Part shown: positions 36,776 through 46,378 of the stretch, one piece after another
Layout of the letters: each line of letters starts with the position of its first letter
Position numbering within the stretch: the stretch's first letter is position 1
From: Rhodococcus qingshengii JCM 15477
GTDB taxonomy: Bacteria; Actinomycetota; Actinomycetes; Mycobacteriales; Mycobacteriaceae
Length of the DNA: 64,000 bases
Assembly (NCBI RefSeq): GCF_023221595.1
Contig: NZ_CP096563.1
Span: forward strand, 3,020,501 to 3,084,500
Reading direction: 5' to 3'
Translations under genes and position numbers: made by a program
The notes under the pieces: model-generated
The model's input: the letters and a program-made list of their open reading frames with translations, nothing else
Database searches by the model: none
What the model was told of the DNA's origin: nothing

Positions 36776-37987
36776 GTGGCAGTTCAGACGCTGAAGGATC
36801 TGCTGGACGCTGGGGTCGGAGGGCGCACCGTACTGGTGCGTTCCGATCTCAACGTCCCGTTGGATGGCGGAGAAATCACGGACCCGGGTCGCATCGTCGC
36901 GTCCGCTCCCACCCTGCGGGCACTTGCCGAGGGTGGAGCGAAGGTCATCGTGACCGCGCACCTCGGGCGCCCCGACGGTCAGCCCGATCCCAAGTTCTCC
37001 CTCGCACCGGTTGCCGCGAAGTTGGCCGAAATCCTCGGTCGCAACGTGCAACTCGCCGGTGACGTCGTGGGACAGGACGCGCTGGCTCGTTCCGAAGGAC
37101 TCACCGATGGTGACGTCCTGATGCTCGAGAACATCCGTTTCGACCCTCGCGAGACCAGCAAGGACGAAGCCGAGCGGGTCAAGCTCGCCAAGGCTCTCGT
37201 CGAGCTGGTCGGTGACGACGGCGCATTCGTCTCCGACGGATTCGGTGTTGTTCACCGTAAGCAGGCGTCGGTCTTCGACGTCGCGAAGCTGCTCCCGCAT
37301 TACGCCGGATACCTGGTCGGCGCCGAGGTCGAGGTGCTCGCCAAGCTCACGCAGGACGCAGCGCGTCCGTACGCGGTGGTGCTCGGTGGCTCCAAGGTCT
37401 CGGACAAGCTGGCCGTCATCGAGGCACTGGCGCCGAAGGTCGACACTCTGGTGATCGGCGGCGGAATGTTCTACACGTTCCTCGCGGCTCAGGGTGTGTC
37501 CGTGGGCAATTCGCTGTGCGAAGAGTCCATGATCGAGACCTGCAAGGATCTCCTCGACCGGTACGCCGACGTCATCCACATCCCTCAGGATGTTGTCGTC
37601 GCGGACTCCTTCTCGGCCGATGCCGAGTCGAAGATCGTTCCGTTCGACAAGATTCCCGACGGCTGGATGGGTCTGGACATCGGACCGGAGTCGGTCAAGC
37701 GCTTTGCCGCGATCCTGACCGGCGCCAAGACGGTGTTCTGGAACGGCCCGATGGGCGTGTTCGAGTTCCCGAAGTTCGAGGCAGGCACCCGCGGTGTCGC
37801 CGAGGCAATCGTGGAGGCAACCGAGAAGGGCGCCTTCAGCGTCGTCGGCGGCGGCGACTCCGCAGCAGCCGTTCGTCAGCTCGGTATCCCGGACGAGGGC
37901 TTCTCGCACATTTCCACCGGTGGTGGCGCTTCCCTCGAGTACCTCGAGGGCAAAGAGCTGCCTGGCATCGCAGTACTGGAAGGCTGA
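36776..37987 (+). CDS. pgk: Phosphoglycerate kinase
   Basis: A 403-residue enzyme making ATP from 1,3-bisphosphoglycerate. Family signatures are [34 protein letters not shown] and the nucleotide-binding [13 protein letters not shown] near the end. GTG 36776 lies 17 bases after gap. The two enzymes catalyse consecutive steps and precede tpiA. Confidence 0.97.
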   Translation: MAVQTLKDLLDAGVGGRTVLVRSDLNVPLDGGEITDPGRIVASAPTLRALAEGGAKVIVTAHLGRPDGQPDPKFSLAPVAAKLAEILGRNVQLAGDVVGQDALARSEGLTDGDVLMLENIRFDPRETSKDEAERVKLAKALVELVGDDGAFVSDGFGVVHRKQASVFDVAKLLPHYAGYLVGAEVEVLAKLTQDAARPYAVVLGGSKVSDKLAVIEALAPKVDTLVIGGGMFYTFLAAQGVSVGNSLCEESMIETCKDLLDRYADVIHIPQDVVVADSFSADAESKIVPFDKIPDGWMGLDIGPESVKRFAAILTGAKTVFWNGPMGVFEFPKFEAGTRGVAEAIVEATEKGAFSVVGGGDSAAAVRQLGIPDEGFSHISTGGGASLEYLEGKELPGIAVLEG

Positions 37988-37993
37988 TCCGAC

Positions 37994-38779
37994 ATGGCAC
38001 GTAAGCCGTTGATCGCCGGCAACTGGAAGATGAACCTGAACCACCTCGAGGCTATCGCCCTGGTGCAGAAGATCGCTTTCTCTTTGCCTGCGAAGTACTT
38101 CGACAAAGTGGACGTCACGGTCATCCCGCCGTTCACCGACATCCGAAGCGTCCAGACGCTGATCGAGGGCGACAAGCTCCTCCTCACGTACGGCGCGCAA
38201 GATGTCTCGGCTCATGACTCGGGTGCGTTCACGGGCGAGATCAGCGGCTCCATGCTGGCCAAGCTCGGTTGCACCTTCGTCGTGGTCGGTCACTCCGAGC
38301 GTCGCACCCTTCACGGTGAGACCAACGAGACCGTCCTCGCGAAGACGAAGGCTGCTCTCAAGAACGGCCTCACGCCGATCGCGTGCATCGGCGAAGGCCT
38401 CGAGATCCGCGAAGCGGGCGAGCATGTCGCCTACAACGTCGACCAGCTCAAGGGTTCGTTGGCGGGCCTGAGCGCGGAGGAGATCTCCAAGATCGTCATC
38501 GCGTACGAACCTGTCTGGGCCATCGGCACCGGCCGTGTCGCTTCTGCCGCCGATGCACAGGAAGTGTGTGCTGCGGTACGAGCAACAGTGGCCGAACTTG
38601 CCGACGCCGAGGTCGCGGCCGGCGTTCGCGTTCTGTACGGCGGTAGCGTCAGCTCCAAGAACGTCGGAGAGATCGTCGGCCAGACCGACGTCGACGGCGC
38701 TCTTGTCGGAGGCGCGTCGCTCAAGGCTGACGAGTTCGCAACACTGTCTGCGATCGCTGCAGGCGGTCCGCTCCCGTGA
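37994..38779 (+). CDS. tpiA: Triosephosphate isomerase
   Basis: A 261-residue TIM barrel interconverting DHAP and GAP. Catalytic residues are visible: Lys in [11 protein letters not shown], His in [10 protein letters not shown], and Glu in [14 protein letters not shown] 37994, 6 bases after pgk. A strong intrinsic terminator follows at 38817-38860. Confidence 0.97.
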   Translation: MARKPLIAGNWKMNLNHLEAIALVQKIAFSLPAKYFDKVDVTVIPPFTDIRSVQTLIEGDKLLLTYGAQDVSAHDSGAFTGEISGSMLAKLGCTFVVVGHSERRTLHGETNETVLAKTKAALKNGLTPIACIGEGLEIREAGEHVAYNVDQLKGSLAGLSAEEISKIVIAYEPVWAIGTGRVASAADAQEVCAAVRATVAELADAEVAAGVRVLYGGSVSSKNVGEIVGQTDVDGALVGGASLKADEFATLSAIAAGGPLP

Positions 38780-38816
38780 TGATCGGGTAGTGAGCTGAAA
38801 CTGCTCGCGACTAAGT

Positions 38817-38860
38817 CTGCGGGTGTGTGACCGAGTAGGTCACACACCCGCAGTTTTTTT
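38817..38860 (+). terminator. Intrinsic terminator after tpiA
   Basis: A perfect 16-bp G+C-rich stem (38817-38832 with 38838-38853), 5-base loop, then seven T (38854-38860). This is a classical Rho-independent terminator for gap-pgk-tpiA and lies before the convergent phosphatase gene. Confidence 0.95.
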
Positions 38861-38869
38861 GTTCGCGAG

Positions 38870-39640
38870 TCAGCTCACCAGTTTGGTTTCCAGAGCGCCG
38901 ACGAGTTCGGGAGCAAGCTCCAACCCGGCGGTCAGATAGTTCTCAACGGTTCCGTAGTGGTGCTCGACCTGCTCGAAGGCAGCGCCCAGGTAACTCGCGT
39001 CGACGGAAAGCAGCAACCGGATCACCTCGCCCTTGTCTGCATCTGTGGCAGCGGCGATCTTCGCGACTGTTGCCTCGATGTACTCGGCCGAGTACGTGTT
39101 CGTGAGCAGGTAGTCCGCCGTGATCGTTTCGCGCGGTACACCAGCGAGTGTCTGCAGTAGTGCTGCCGCCCAACCAGTTCGGTCCTTGCCCGCCGTGCAG
39201 TGGAAGAGTTGCGGCCCCTCGGTGGTCGCCAGGGCGGCGAACAACTGCGAAAATCCGTTCCGAGTGACGGGGTCTGCGACAAAGCTGCGATTGATGTTCT
39301 GCATGAAAGCTGTTGCAGCGTCCGCTGTTCGGAGCGCCATCGCTTCGGCGTGGATGTTTCCGGACAGGATGGGAATGTGGGCGTACATCGCCGGCGCCGG
39401 CACGATGTCGGGAGTTTCGTTCGCCTCGGTTTCGGAGCGCACGTCATAGACGGCGGTCAGCCCCAGCGATTCCACGATTGCAAGATCCTCGGGCGAGGGC
39501 GTCAGTACGTTTGCACGGTAGAAGACTCCGCGGCTCATCGCCTGTCCGCTGGTCGTGACGTACCCGGGGCCGGCCACGTCGCGGAAGTTGTGAATCGAAG
39601 CCAGACGTGGTGTGTCGGGCAGGGCAGTGTCGGAAAGCAT
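38870..39640 (-). CDS. Tyrosine/serine protein phosphatase, PtpB-like
   Basis: A 256-residue phosphatase of the DUF/Y_phosphatase3 family that includes mycobacterial PtpB. The P-loop HCTAGKDRTGW carries catalytic Cys and Arg; it is preceded by SIHNFRDVAGPGYVTTSGQ and a conserved YDVRSETE. I chose ATG 39640 (MLSDTALP); a TTG 33 bases upstream is in frame but weak. It has no signal peptide. Convergent to tpiA. Substrates could be phosphoproteins or phosphoinositides. Confidence 0.9.
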   Translation of the reverse strand: MLSDTALPDTPRLASIHNFRDVAGPGYVTTSGQAMSRGVFYRANVLTPSPEDLAIVESLGLTAVYDVRSETEANETPDIVPAPAMYAHIPILSGNIHAEAMALRTADAATAFMQNINRSFVADPVTRNGFSQLFAALATTEGPQLFHCTAGKDRTGWAAALLQTLAGVPRETITADYLLTNTYSAEYIEATVAKIAAATDADKGEVIRLLLSVDASYLGAAFEQVEHHYGTVENYLTAGLELAPELVGALETKLVS

Positions 39641-39849
39641 GGAGCCGGCCTTTCGGAGGTAGAGTCGCGTCAACTGAAAAACTACTGAATCGGTATCTCG
39701 ACAGTGTGATCGATGCCACTGACCAAGAGTCGTGCCTGGCCGGGTGCAAAGTCATGTGCGAGGCGGGTATGTGGTCAGGCTATCTGCGCGCGCCTGTATG
39801 GTGTTATCGGTTGTAGTTGTCCCTATTGGATTGGTGGACGTAGACAGAC

Positions 39850-40083
39850 ATGAAACTGTTCCTGGATATCCTGCTGGTCATCACCAGCTTGCTCCTCATC
39901 GCCTTGGTGCTCCTGCATCGCGGTAAGGGCGGCGGTTTGTCGAGTCTGTTCGGTGGCGGTGTCCAGTCCAGCCTGTCCGGATCGACTGTTGTCGAGAAGA
40001 ACCTCGATCGGTTGACGGTCTTCACCGCGTTGATCTGGCTCATTTCGATCGTCGGCATCGGCCTGGAGATCAAGTTCGCCTGA
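39850..40083 (+). CDS. secG: Preprotein translocase subunit SecG
   Basis: A 77-residue membrane protein with two transmembrane helices (about 3-22 and 54-74) joined by a glycine-rich cytoplasmic loop (RGKGGGLSSLFGGGVQSSLSG), the SecG hallmark. Part of the SecYEG channel. ATG 39850. Position between tpiA and ppc is conserved in actinobacteria, here with the phosphatase gene inserted. Confidence 0.96.
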   Translation: MKLFLDILLVITSLLLIALVLLHRGKGGGLSSLFGGGVQSSLSGSTVVEKNLDRLTVFTALIWLISIVGIGLEIKFA

Positions 40084-40137
40084 TTCTCGGCTCATGACTT
40101 ACAGCCGGTAGTTTTTCACACACGAATTTCAGACACG

Positions 40138-40169
40138 GAACCCCGCCTATCGAGCGGGGTTCTTTGTTT
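40138..40169 (+). terminator. Intrinsic terminator between secG and ppc
   Basis: A perfect 9-bp stem (40138-40146 with 40154-40162), 7-base loop, followed by TTTGTTT. It ends secG and lies directly before the apparent ppc promoter. Confidence 0.88.
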
Positions 40170-40186
40170 CGGTCGATAATTGTGTG

Positions 40187-42961
40187 ATGACTGAAACCGC
40201 GTCGCATCGAGAAACACCGCGAGAGGCCACCGAGCCGCTGCGCGAAGACATCCGGCTTCTCGGCGGAATACTCGGACAAATAGTGCGAGAGCAAGCCGGC
40301 GACAATGTGTTCGATCTGGTCGAGCGAGCCCGTGTCGAGTCGTTCCGAGTCCGTCGTTCGGAGATCGATCGCGCCGAACTGGTGTCGCTGTTCGCCGAAA
40401 TCAGTACGGACGACGCCATTCCCGTCATCCGGGCGTTCAGTCACTTCGCACTGCTCGCCAACCTGGCCGAGGACATCCATCGCGAGCGTCGACGGGCCAT
40501 CCACGTCAATGCGGGGGAACCGCCCCGCGACAGCACTCTCGCGGCCACGTACACCAAACTTGATGCAGCCGATATCGATTCGGCCACCGTCGAAGAAGCG
40601 CTTCGGGGCGCCCTGGTCTCACCCGTCATCACCGCTCACCCGACGGAGACTCGACGCCGTACGGTGTTCGAGACGCAGAGTCGGATCACCGAGTTGATGC
40701 GATACCGCGAGCGCACGGCGCTGAGCGTCGCAGAAACCGCTGATGTAGATCTGCAATTGCGCCGTCAGATCCTGACCCTGTGGCAGACGGCTCTGATCCG
40801 GCTCAGCCGCCTCCGCATCCAGGATGAAATCGAGGTAGGCCTGCGCTACTACGACGCAGCGTTGTTCGAGGTGATTCCGAAGATCAATGCGGAGGTTCGC
40901 AAAGCTCTGCGCGCGCGTTGGCCGGAAGCTGGCCTGCTGCCGGAACCGATCCTGAGGCCGGGTTCGTGGATCGGCGGTGACCGAGACGGCAATCCGTACG
41001 TGACCGGCGAAATCGTCCAGCGCGCCACGTCGCGCGCTGCGGCGACTGCTCTCGAGCATCACCTCGAGGAACTCGAACATCTCGAGCGTGAACTGTCGAT
41101 GTCGGCGCGGCTGGTTTCCGTCACGCCCGAACTCGATCTGCTGGCGTCTACCTCCGGCGACGACTCTGCCTTCCGGGCCGACGAGCCGTACCGTCGCGCG
41201 ATTCGCGGTATCCGCGGGCGCTTGAGCGCCACAGCACTGACGGTACTGGGGGAGTTGCCCGCCCACGGCTCCGACGACGGACTCGAGGCGTACACCGACC
41301 CGGCACAGTTGCAGCGGGATCTCGGAATCATCGACACCTCGTTGCGTCGTTTCGGTGACGAGACCATCGCCGACGATCGACTCGATCGGCTCCGAGAAGC
41401 GGTGGAGGTGTTCGGCTTTCACCTGTCCGGTCTGGATATGCGGCAGAACTCCGAGGTACACGAAAGCGTCGTCGCAGAACTTCTGGCGTGGGCCGGAGTT
41501 CACCCGGACTATGCGTCCTTGCCGGAAGCCGATCGAGTCGAATTGCTGTCGGCCGAGTTGACGACGCGGCGACCACTGACTTCGCCGGACGCCGAGTTCA
41601 GCGAATTGACCACCAAGGAACTGGCCATCATGGCGGCCGGTGCCAAGGCAGTGCGGGTTCTCGGAGCGGGCGCAGTACCCAACTACATCATCAGCATGTG
41701 TACCTCGGTCAGTGACATGCTCGAGGCCGCAGTGCTGCTCAAAGAGGTCGGGGTGCTCGATCCGGGCGTCGGCAGCGAACCCTCCTGCCCGATCGGAATC
41801 GTCCCGTTGTTCGAGACGATCGAGGATCTGCAGGGCGGCGCCGACACATTGCTGGCGACGCTCGACATCCCGATCTATCGTGCGATCGTCCGTTCTCGCG
41901 GTGACAGTCAGGAAGTGATGCTCGGGTACTCCGACTCGAACAAGGACGGTGGCTATCTAGCTGCCAACTGGGCGCTGTACCGTGCCGAACTCGACCTCGT
42001 CGATGCCGCGCGTAAGAGTGGAATCAGGTTGAGGCTCTTCCACGGCCGCGGTGGAACCGTCGGACGTGGCGGCGGACCGAGTTACGAAGCGATTCTGGCT
42101 CAGCCTCCCGGTGCAGTCGCTGGTTCTCTGCGAATCACCGAGCAGGGTGAGGTGATTGCGGCCAAGTACGCTGAACCGCGTCTGGCACATCGCAACCTCG
42201 AAACACTCATCGCCGCGACTATCGAGTCGACGTTGCTCGACGTCGAAGGACTCGGCAGCGATGCCGACGCTGCCTACGCGGTACTGGACGAGCTCGCGGC
42301 CCTCGCCCGCACCGCGTACAGCGAATTGGTGCACGACACACCAGGATTCGTGCAGTACTTCGAAGCGTCGACACCGGTCGCCGAGATCGGGGCACTCAAC
42401 ATCGGCTCTCGTCCGGCCTCTCGCAAGCAGACCAAGGCGATCTCCGACCTGCGAGCGATTCCCTGGGTGCTCTCGTGGAGTCAGTCTCGCGTGATGCTTC
42501 CGGGTTGGTACGGAACCGGCGCCGCGTTCGAAAGATGGATAGACGGAGACGATACTCGGCTTGCCACGTTGACGGCCCTGTACGAGAAGTGGCCGTTCTT
42601 CCGAACCGTGCTCTCGAACATGGCCATGGTGATGTCGAAGTCGGATCTCGGTTTGGCGGCCCGGTACGCGGACCTCGTGCCCGACGCCGAACTGCGCGAT
42701 CGAGTCTTCGGAATGATCACCGAGGAGCACGAACGCACAATTCGCATGTACAAGGCAATCACGGGCAACGAGAACCTCTTTGCCGACAACTCGGGCCTCG
42801 AGCGTTCGGTCCACAACCGGTTCCCGTACCTCGAACCTCTCAACCATCTACAGGTCGAGCTGATCCGTCGGTACCGTTCCGGCGACGAGAGCGATCAGGT
42901 GCGTCGGGGTATCCAGCTGACGATGAACGGCCTGGCCACTGCGCTTCGTAACAGTGGCTAG
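40187..42961 (+). CDS. ppc: Phosphoenolpyruvate carboxylase
   Basis: A 924-residue anaplerotic enzyme forming oxaloacetate from PEP and bicarbonate. Catalytic signatures are the early [12 protein letters not shown] (His), [15 protein letters not shown], the glycine loop [14 protein letters not shown] and [13 protein letters not shown]. The protein ends in ALRNSG, close to the usual TG/NTG terminus. There is no Shine-Dalgarno sequence; GATAAT at 40175-40180 lies 6 bases before ATG 40187, so the mRNA is probably leaderless. GTG 40184 would add one residue. Confidence 0.95.
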   Translation: MTETASHRETPREATEPLREDIRLLGGILGQIVREQAGDNVFDLVERARVESFRVRRSEIDRAELVSLFAEISTDDAIPVIRAFSHFALLANLAEDIHRERRRAIHVNAGEPPRDSTLAATYTKLDAADIDSATVEEALRGALVSPVITAHPTETRRRTVFETQSRITELMRYRERTALSVAETADVDLQLRRQILTLWQTALIRLSRLRIQDEIEVGLRYYDAALFEVIPKINAEVRKALRARWPEAGLLPEPILRPGSWIGGDRDGNPYVTGEIVQRATSRAAATALEHHLEELEHLERELSMSARLVSVTPELDLLASTSGDDSAFRADEPYRRAIRGIRGRLSATALTVLGELPAHGSDDGLEAYTDPAQLQRDLGIIDTSLRRFGDETIADDRLDRLREAVEVFGFHLSGLDMRQNSEVHESVVAELLAWAGVHPDYASLPEADRVELLSAELTTRRPLTSPDAEFSELTTKELAIMAAGAKAVRVLGAGAVPNYIISMCTSVSDMLEAAVLLKEVGVLDPGVGSEPSCPIGIVPLFETIEDLQGGADTLLATLDIPIYRAIVRSRGDSQEVMLGYSDSNKDGGYLAANWALYRAELDLVDAARKSGIRLRLFHGRGGTVGRGGGPSYEAILAQPPGAVAGSLRITEQGEVIAAKYAEPRLAHRNLETLIAATIESTLLDVEGLGSDADAAYAVLDELAALARTAYSELVHDTPGFVQYFEASTPVAEIGALNIGSRPASRKQTKAISDLRAIPWVLSWSQSRVMLPGWYGTGAAFERWIDGDDTRLATLTALYEKWPFFRTVLSNMAMVMSKSDLGLAARYADLVPDAELRDRVFGMITEEHERTIRMYKAITGNENLFADNSGLERSVHNRFPYLEPLNHLQVELIRRYRSGDESDQVRRGIQLTMNGLATALRNSG

Positions 42962-43065
42962 GTAACAGCGGCTGGTTCTGCAGGTTTACCAGGGGGTGCG
43001 TGCGGCGACTCTAGAGCTGTCGCACGCACACCCAACGCTGCACACCGGACCGAACGGGGACCGCA

Positions 43066-43851
43066 GTGGATCTGCAATTGGACGGACGAACTGCCGTCGT
43101 TACCGGCGCGGGAAAAGGTATCGGGTTGGCGATCACTCGGGCCCTGGTGGCCGAGGGAGTCCACGTCGTCGCGGGCTCGCGGACGCTCTCGCCGGAACTC
43201 GAATCGCTGCAGTCCGGCGGCGCCGTCACCTTTGTCGGCGTCGACCTCGCGAGTGTCGAAGGATCAACCCGACTGCTCGAGGTTGCAGCAGTGAGGGGCG
43301 GCGTCGACATCCTGGTCAACAACGTCGGGGCCGTCACCCCGAGAACGAGCGGTTTCGCGGCCATCACAGACGAAGAGTGGGCGGCGTCGTTCAATCTGAC
43401 GTTCTTGTCGGCTGTACGCACTGTTCGCGCTGCGCTGCCGGAGTTGATCCGCCGAGGAGGCGGGAGCATCGTGACGATCAGTTCGGTCAACGCATTCTTA
43501 CCTGACCCCACGGTGATCGACTACAGCGCCGCCAAAGCGGCGTTGACCAACTTCTCGAAGTCGTTGTCGAAAGAACTGGGCGGGCAGGGGATCCGCGTCA
43601 ATACCGTCAGCCCCGGCCCGGTACAAACGGAGTTGTGGCTCGGCAAGCACGGAGTGGCCTCGACGCTGGCGAAGGCGAGTGGATCAGCCGCCGACGACAT
43701 CGTCGAAAGCGCCGCGGCCGGAGCCGAGACTGGGCGGTTCACCTTCCCCGAAGAGGTTGCCGACCTGGTGTTGTTCCTCGCCAGCGATCGTGCGGGGAAC
43801 GTGACAGGCGCGGATTTCGTGATCGATGGCGGTCTGATCAAGACCTTGTGA
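43066..43851 (+). CDS. Short-chain dehydrogenase/reductase
   Basis: A 261-residue classical SDR with VTGAGKGIGLAI (NAD(P)-binding TGxxxGxG), NNVGAVTP (NNAG-like), Ser in ISSVN and the catalytic YSAAK. The tail NVTGADFVIDGGLIKTL is typical. The substrate is unknown; an arginine or lysine after the beta-2 strand (AGSRTL) suggests NADP preference. GTG start. Its 3' end overlaps the convergent membrane gene by 14 bases. Confidence 0.88.
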   Translation: MDLQLDGRTAVVTGAGKGIGLAITRALVAEGVHVVAGSRTLSPELESLQSGGAVTFVGVDLASVEGSTRLLEVAAVRGGVDILVNNVGAVTPRTSGFAAITDEEWAASFNLTFLSAVRTVRAALPELIRRGGGSIVTISSVNAFLPDPTVIDYSAAKAALTNFSKSLSKELGGQGIRVNTVSPGPVQTELWLGKHGVASTLAKASGSAADDIVESAAAGAETGRFTFPEEVADLVLFLASDRAGNVTGADFVIDGGLIKTL

Positions 43852-44350
43852 TCATTGCTGCCTGAAACCTGATCATGTGCGCGACGGTCGACGACGTGAT
43901 GCACAGGATCACTGCGGACACGATGACCACCCACAGTCCCCACCCGATGGACGGTCCGGCAGTGTGCCCTGCGAACTCGGTACTACGTCGCACGATGGAC
44001 GCGGCGTTTCCGACGGCAACGATCAAGACCGCGATTCCGACCAAAGGGCCGGTGCAGTGATTCTTGATCTCGGGCGTGACGTCTCGAACCATGAGGGTGA
44101 TCAGCGCGGTCACCGCGCAGAGAGCGAGGACGAGAGTGATCACTCCGCATTCGTCGATACCACTGTGGTCCAGCGCGGAGGATGACGTCCACGGGCCGAG
44201 GCTTCCGGCGACGATCCCGGCGCACGCCCAGAGCGATCCGATGAGGCTAGGTCCGAAACGGTCGGGCATGAGGGAGGGAATTGCGCGGGTCGACGGCAGC
44301 TGAAACCCGAAGGCGCGTTGGTGATCCGGCTGATTGGGTGTGAACGTCAC
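43838..44350 (-). CDS. Four-TM membrane protein of unknown function
   Basis: A 170-residue membrane protein with about four hydrophobic segments (near residues 37-55, 68-90, 101-120 and 135-160) and a polar 30-residue N-terminus. I prefer GTG 44350 (MTFTPNQPD) because AGGTGG lies 8 bases upstream; a TTG at 44395 opens a longer frame. I recognise no family. It overlaps the end of the SDR gene by 14 bases in convergent orientation. Confidence 0.55.
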   Translation of the reverse strand: MTFTPNQPDHQRAFGFQLPSTRAIPSLMPDRFGPSLIGSLWACAGIVAGSLGPWTSSSALDHSGIDECGVITLVLALCAVTALITLMVRDVTPEIKNHCTGPLVGIAVLIVAVGNAASIVRRSTEFAGHTAGPSIGWGLWVVIVSAVILCITSSTVAHMIRFQAAMITRS

Positions 44351-44522
44351 GGGACGGACCACCTTTCCTCCGCGGCGTCGAGCCGCCCAATCCAATGCTT
44401 TTCCGGAGTCTAAGGGCCGCCCAGTTCACTTTTGCCGAATCGAGCGAAATTGATCGAACCGGCGCTAGGGCTCGAGCAACTCGGCGTGAGAATATTCGTT
44501 GCAGCCCGCACCGACGAGGCGC

Positions 44523-44828
44523 TTACTGTTCAAACGGCGTCGTGAACGACACTGGTTTGCCGGCGGCGCGCGCGTACGCGATCTCTCGGCGCGTGGACTC
44601 ACCGATGTATCCGCGAGGGTTGACGACCAGAACCCGATCGGCGAGCTCGATCTTGCGCAGATGGAGCGCGTCGAGCAGGATCTTCTGCTCGACAGAGACC
44701 GCCTCGTCTGCTTCACCCGGCGCGACGACGATCACGCCCGCGAAGGTCAGGTCGCGGTTCGCCTCCCGCATCTCTTCAGCGAATCGCGCAGAGCCGCAGA
44801 TACAGACAATCTCAGGTCGATCGGGCAC
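44523..44828 (-). CDS. Nucleoside 2-deoxyribosyltransferase-like small protein
   Basis: A 101-residue protein with the Rossmann-like pattern EIVCICGSARFAEEMREANR near the start and VLVVNPRGYIGESTRREIAYA near the end, close to nucleoside 2-deoxyribosyltransferase/DUF4406 folds. The conserved GSARF and the Glu in GESTRREI fit the family's active site. Such proteins are common in phages and actinobacteria. Could act in nucleotide salvage or metabolism; activity not proven. Confidence 0.7.
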   Translation of the reverse strand: MPDRPEIVCICGSARFAEEMREANRDLTFAGVIVVAPGEADEAVSVEQKILLDALHLRKIELADRVLVVNPRGYIGESTRREIAYARAAGKPVSFTTPFEQ

Positions 44829-44905
44829 GGTTCAGTGCCTCATCGACGCGAGAGCCCGCGGCCACACCAGTCTCGTCAGATATCTTCGGCAACGCACCCC
44901 AGCTG

Positions 44906-45226
44906 TCAGTGAACGAAGTCCAGAGCTTCCTTGATCCACGCGTTGAATTCGACGTTCGAACTCGTCCCGGTTCGGTCGACGACGATCCATCCCTTGCTCA
45001 TCGGCTTACCCCGCATCTCGGGCCAGCTTGCACCCTTGTGCGTCAGAAGCTCGTCGACTCGATCGGGGTCACACCGAACCATGATGTTGCCGTGTGAGTT
45101 CGCACTGGCGGCCAGCTTCCCGTTCACCATGAAGCTCAGCCCACCGAACATCTTTACTTCCTCGACGTCGTCCTCGCCCGAGAGCGCATCGCGGATACGC
45201 TCAGCCAGCGCTTTGTCGTATGCCAT
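44906..45226 (-). CDS. TfoX N-terminal domain protein
   Basis: A 106-residue protein consisting of a single TfoX/Sxy N-terminal domain: MAYDKALAERIRDAL, VEEVKMFGGLSFMVNGKLA and KGWIVVD. In gammaproteobacteria TfoX controls competence, but single-domain actinobacterial copies are of unknown role and usually lack the C-terminal domain, as here. Minus strand, upstream of AAA ATPase with 27 bases between. Confidence 0.82.
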   Translation of the reverse strand: MAYDKALAERIRDALSGEDDVEEVKMFGGLSFMVNGKLAASANSHGNIMVRCDPDRVDELLTHKGASWPEMRGKPMSKGWIVVDRTGTSSNVEFNAWIKEALDFVH

Positions 45227-45253
45227 GGAGGCCTCCTGGGGTGGAGTTCCAGG

Positions 45254-45976
45254 TTAGATCAGATGGCGCAGGTACGTGTGCGGGTCGTGAAGGAACCGCT
45301 GCCAGTTCGACACCAGATCGAGGTCCTCCCAGCTCGAGGCTCGGATTCCCCATTCGCCGATCTCGAGCAGGTTGGCGTTCGGCAGCGCCGCGATGATCGG
45401 CGAGTGCGTCGCGATCACCGCCTGCGCGCCGGATTCCACCAGCTCGCCGAGCAGCGCCGCCAGTGTCAGGGTCCCCTGGAAGGAGAGTGCGGCATCGGGT
45501 TCGTCGATGAGATAGAAGCCGCCGTCGGAGGTCCTCGACGACAGGATCTCGAGCAGCGCCTCACCGTGGGAGAGGTGATGGTAAAGCGGTTCAGGTCGCT
45601 TGGGATTGGGGTTGTCCTCCAAGTACGTGTACAAACCGTGCAGGGTTTCGTCTCGGAGGTAGTACGCCCACTTCGATGCGCCGGGACTCCGCTCGACCAC
45701 AAGGTCGAGGCCGCCCGGTTCACTCGATCGAGTCTGATGCCGCGTATTGGTCGACCCGCCTTCGGCGTTGAGACCGAGAACGGCGGCAATAATTTCGATG
45801 ACGGTCGACTTTCCCGCTCCGTTTTCGCCGACCAGAATGGTGACACCCGGTGGAAGCTCGAGACCGTGCTGAACGATCTGCGCGACTGCAGGCACCGTCA
45901 TCGGCCAGCTGCCTACGTCGGCGCCCGACGATGGCCCGGCCTTGATGCGGCGGATGGGTTGTCTCTGCACGGCCAT
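45254..45976 (-). CDS. AAA/ABC-type ATPase (RecF/SMC-like single-domain)
   Basis: A 240-residue soluble ATPase. Walker A is LVGENGAGKSTVIE (about 47-60), the signature-like HLSHGEALLEIL precedes Walker B FYLIDEPDAALS, and ATHSPIIAAL is the switch His region. The N-terminal residues make no membrane segment and no transporter permease is adjacent, so it resembles the stand-alone ATPases (COG3910-like) found near small accessory genes. Role unknown. Confidence 0.82.
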   Translation of the reverse strand: MAVQRQPIRRIKAGPSSGADVGSWPMTVPAVAQIVQHGLELPPGVTILVGENGAGKSTVIEIIAAVLGLNAEGGSTNTRHQTRSSEPGGLDLVVERSPGASKWAYYLRDETLHGLYTYLEDNPNPKRPEPLYHHLSHGEALLEILSSRTSDGGFYLIDEPDAALSFQGTLTLAALLGELVESGAQAVIATHSPIIAALPNANLLEIGEWGIRASSWEDLDLVSNWQRFLHDPHTYLRHLI

Positions 45977-46008
45977 ACGTTCTCACAAGGCTCCGACGAG
46001 AACGGACG

Positions 46009-46353
46009 TTAGTGGCGCTGCGCGAGCAATTCGACGATCCGAGCCACGAGATCGAGAGGGATCGGTCTGTTCAGCGGGAACTTCACGGTTGATTTCGCAG
46101 CCCGGTAAGGGTCGACGGACTTCTCGAACTCGGCGTCACCCGCCGGGAGCGGGTACATCGAGATGTGGTTTTTCCAGCCTGCGAAGTGAATCAGGTTCTT
46201 TCCGTTCACCGTCATGGTCGGCATCTGATAGCTGATGGTCTCATCGAGGCCTGGAACCGTGTTGTGAATCGTCTCGCGGATACTCTCGAGGGCTGGTTGC
46301 ACGTCGGTGGGAAACGAAGCGATGTATTCGTCGATCGTCACGAATTCGGCCAT
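46009..46353 (-). CDS. DUF1801-domain protein
   Basis: A 114-residue DUF1801 (YdhG-like) protein: FVTIDEYIASFPTDVQPALE, ETISYQMPTMTVNGKNLIHFAG and SMYPLPAGDAEFEKS. The fold is small alpha/beta, related to YjbR-like and frataxin folds in some classifications; biochemical role is unknown. ATG 46353 gives the normal start. It sits among other minus-strand accessory genes. Confidence 0.85.
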   Translation of the reverse strand: MAEFVTIDEYIASFPTDVQPALESIRETIHNTVPGLDETISYQMPTMTVNGKNLIHFAGWKNHISMYPLPAGDAEFEKSVDPYRAAKSTVKFPLNRPIPLDLVARIVELLAQRH

Positions 46354-46378
46354 GCGCGGATCATAATCGCAGCCGGAT

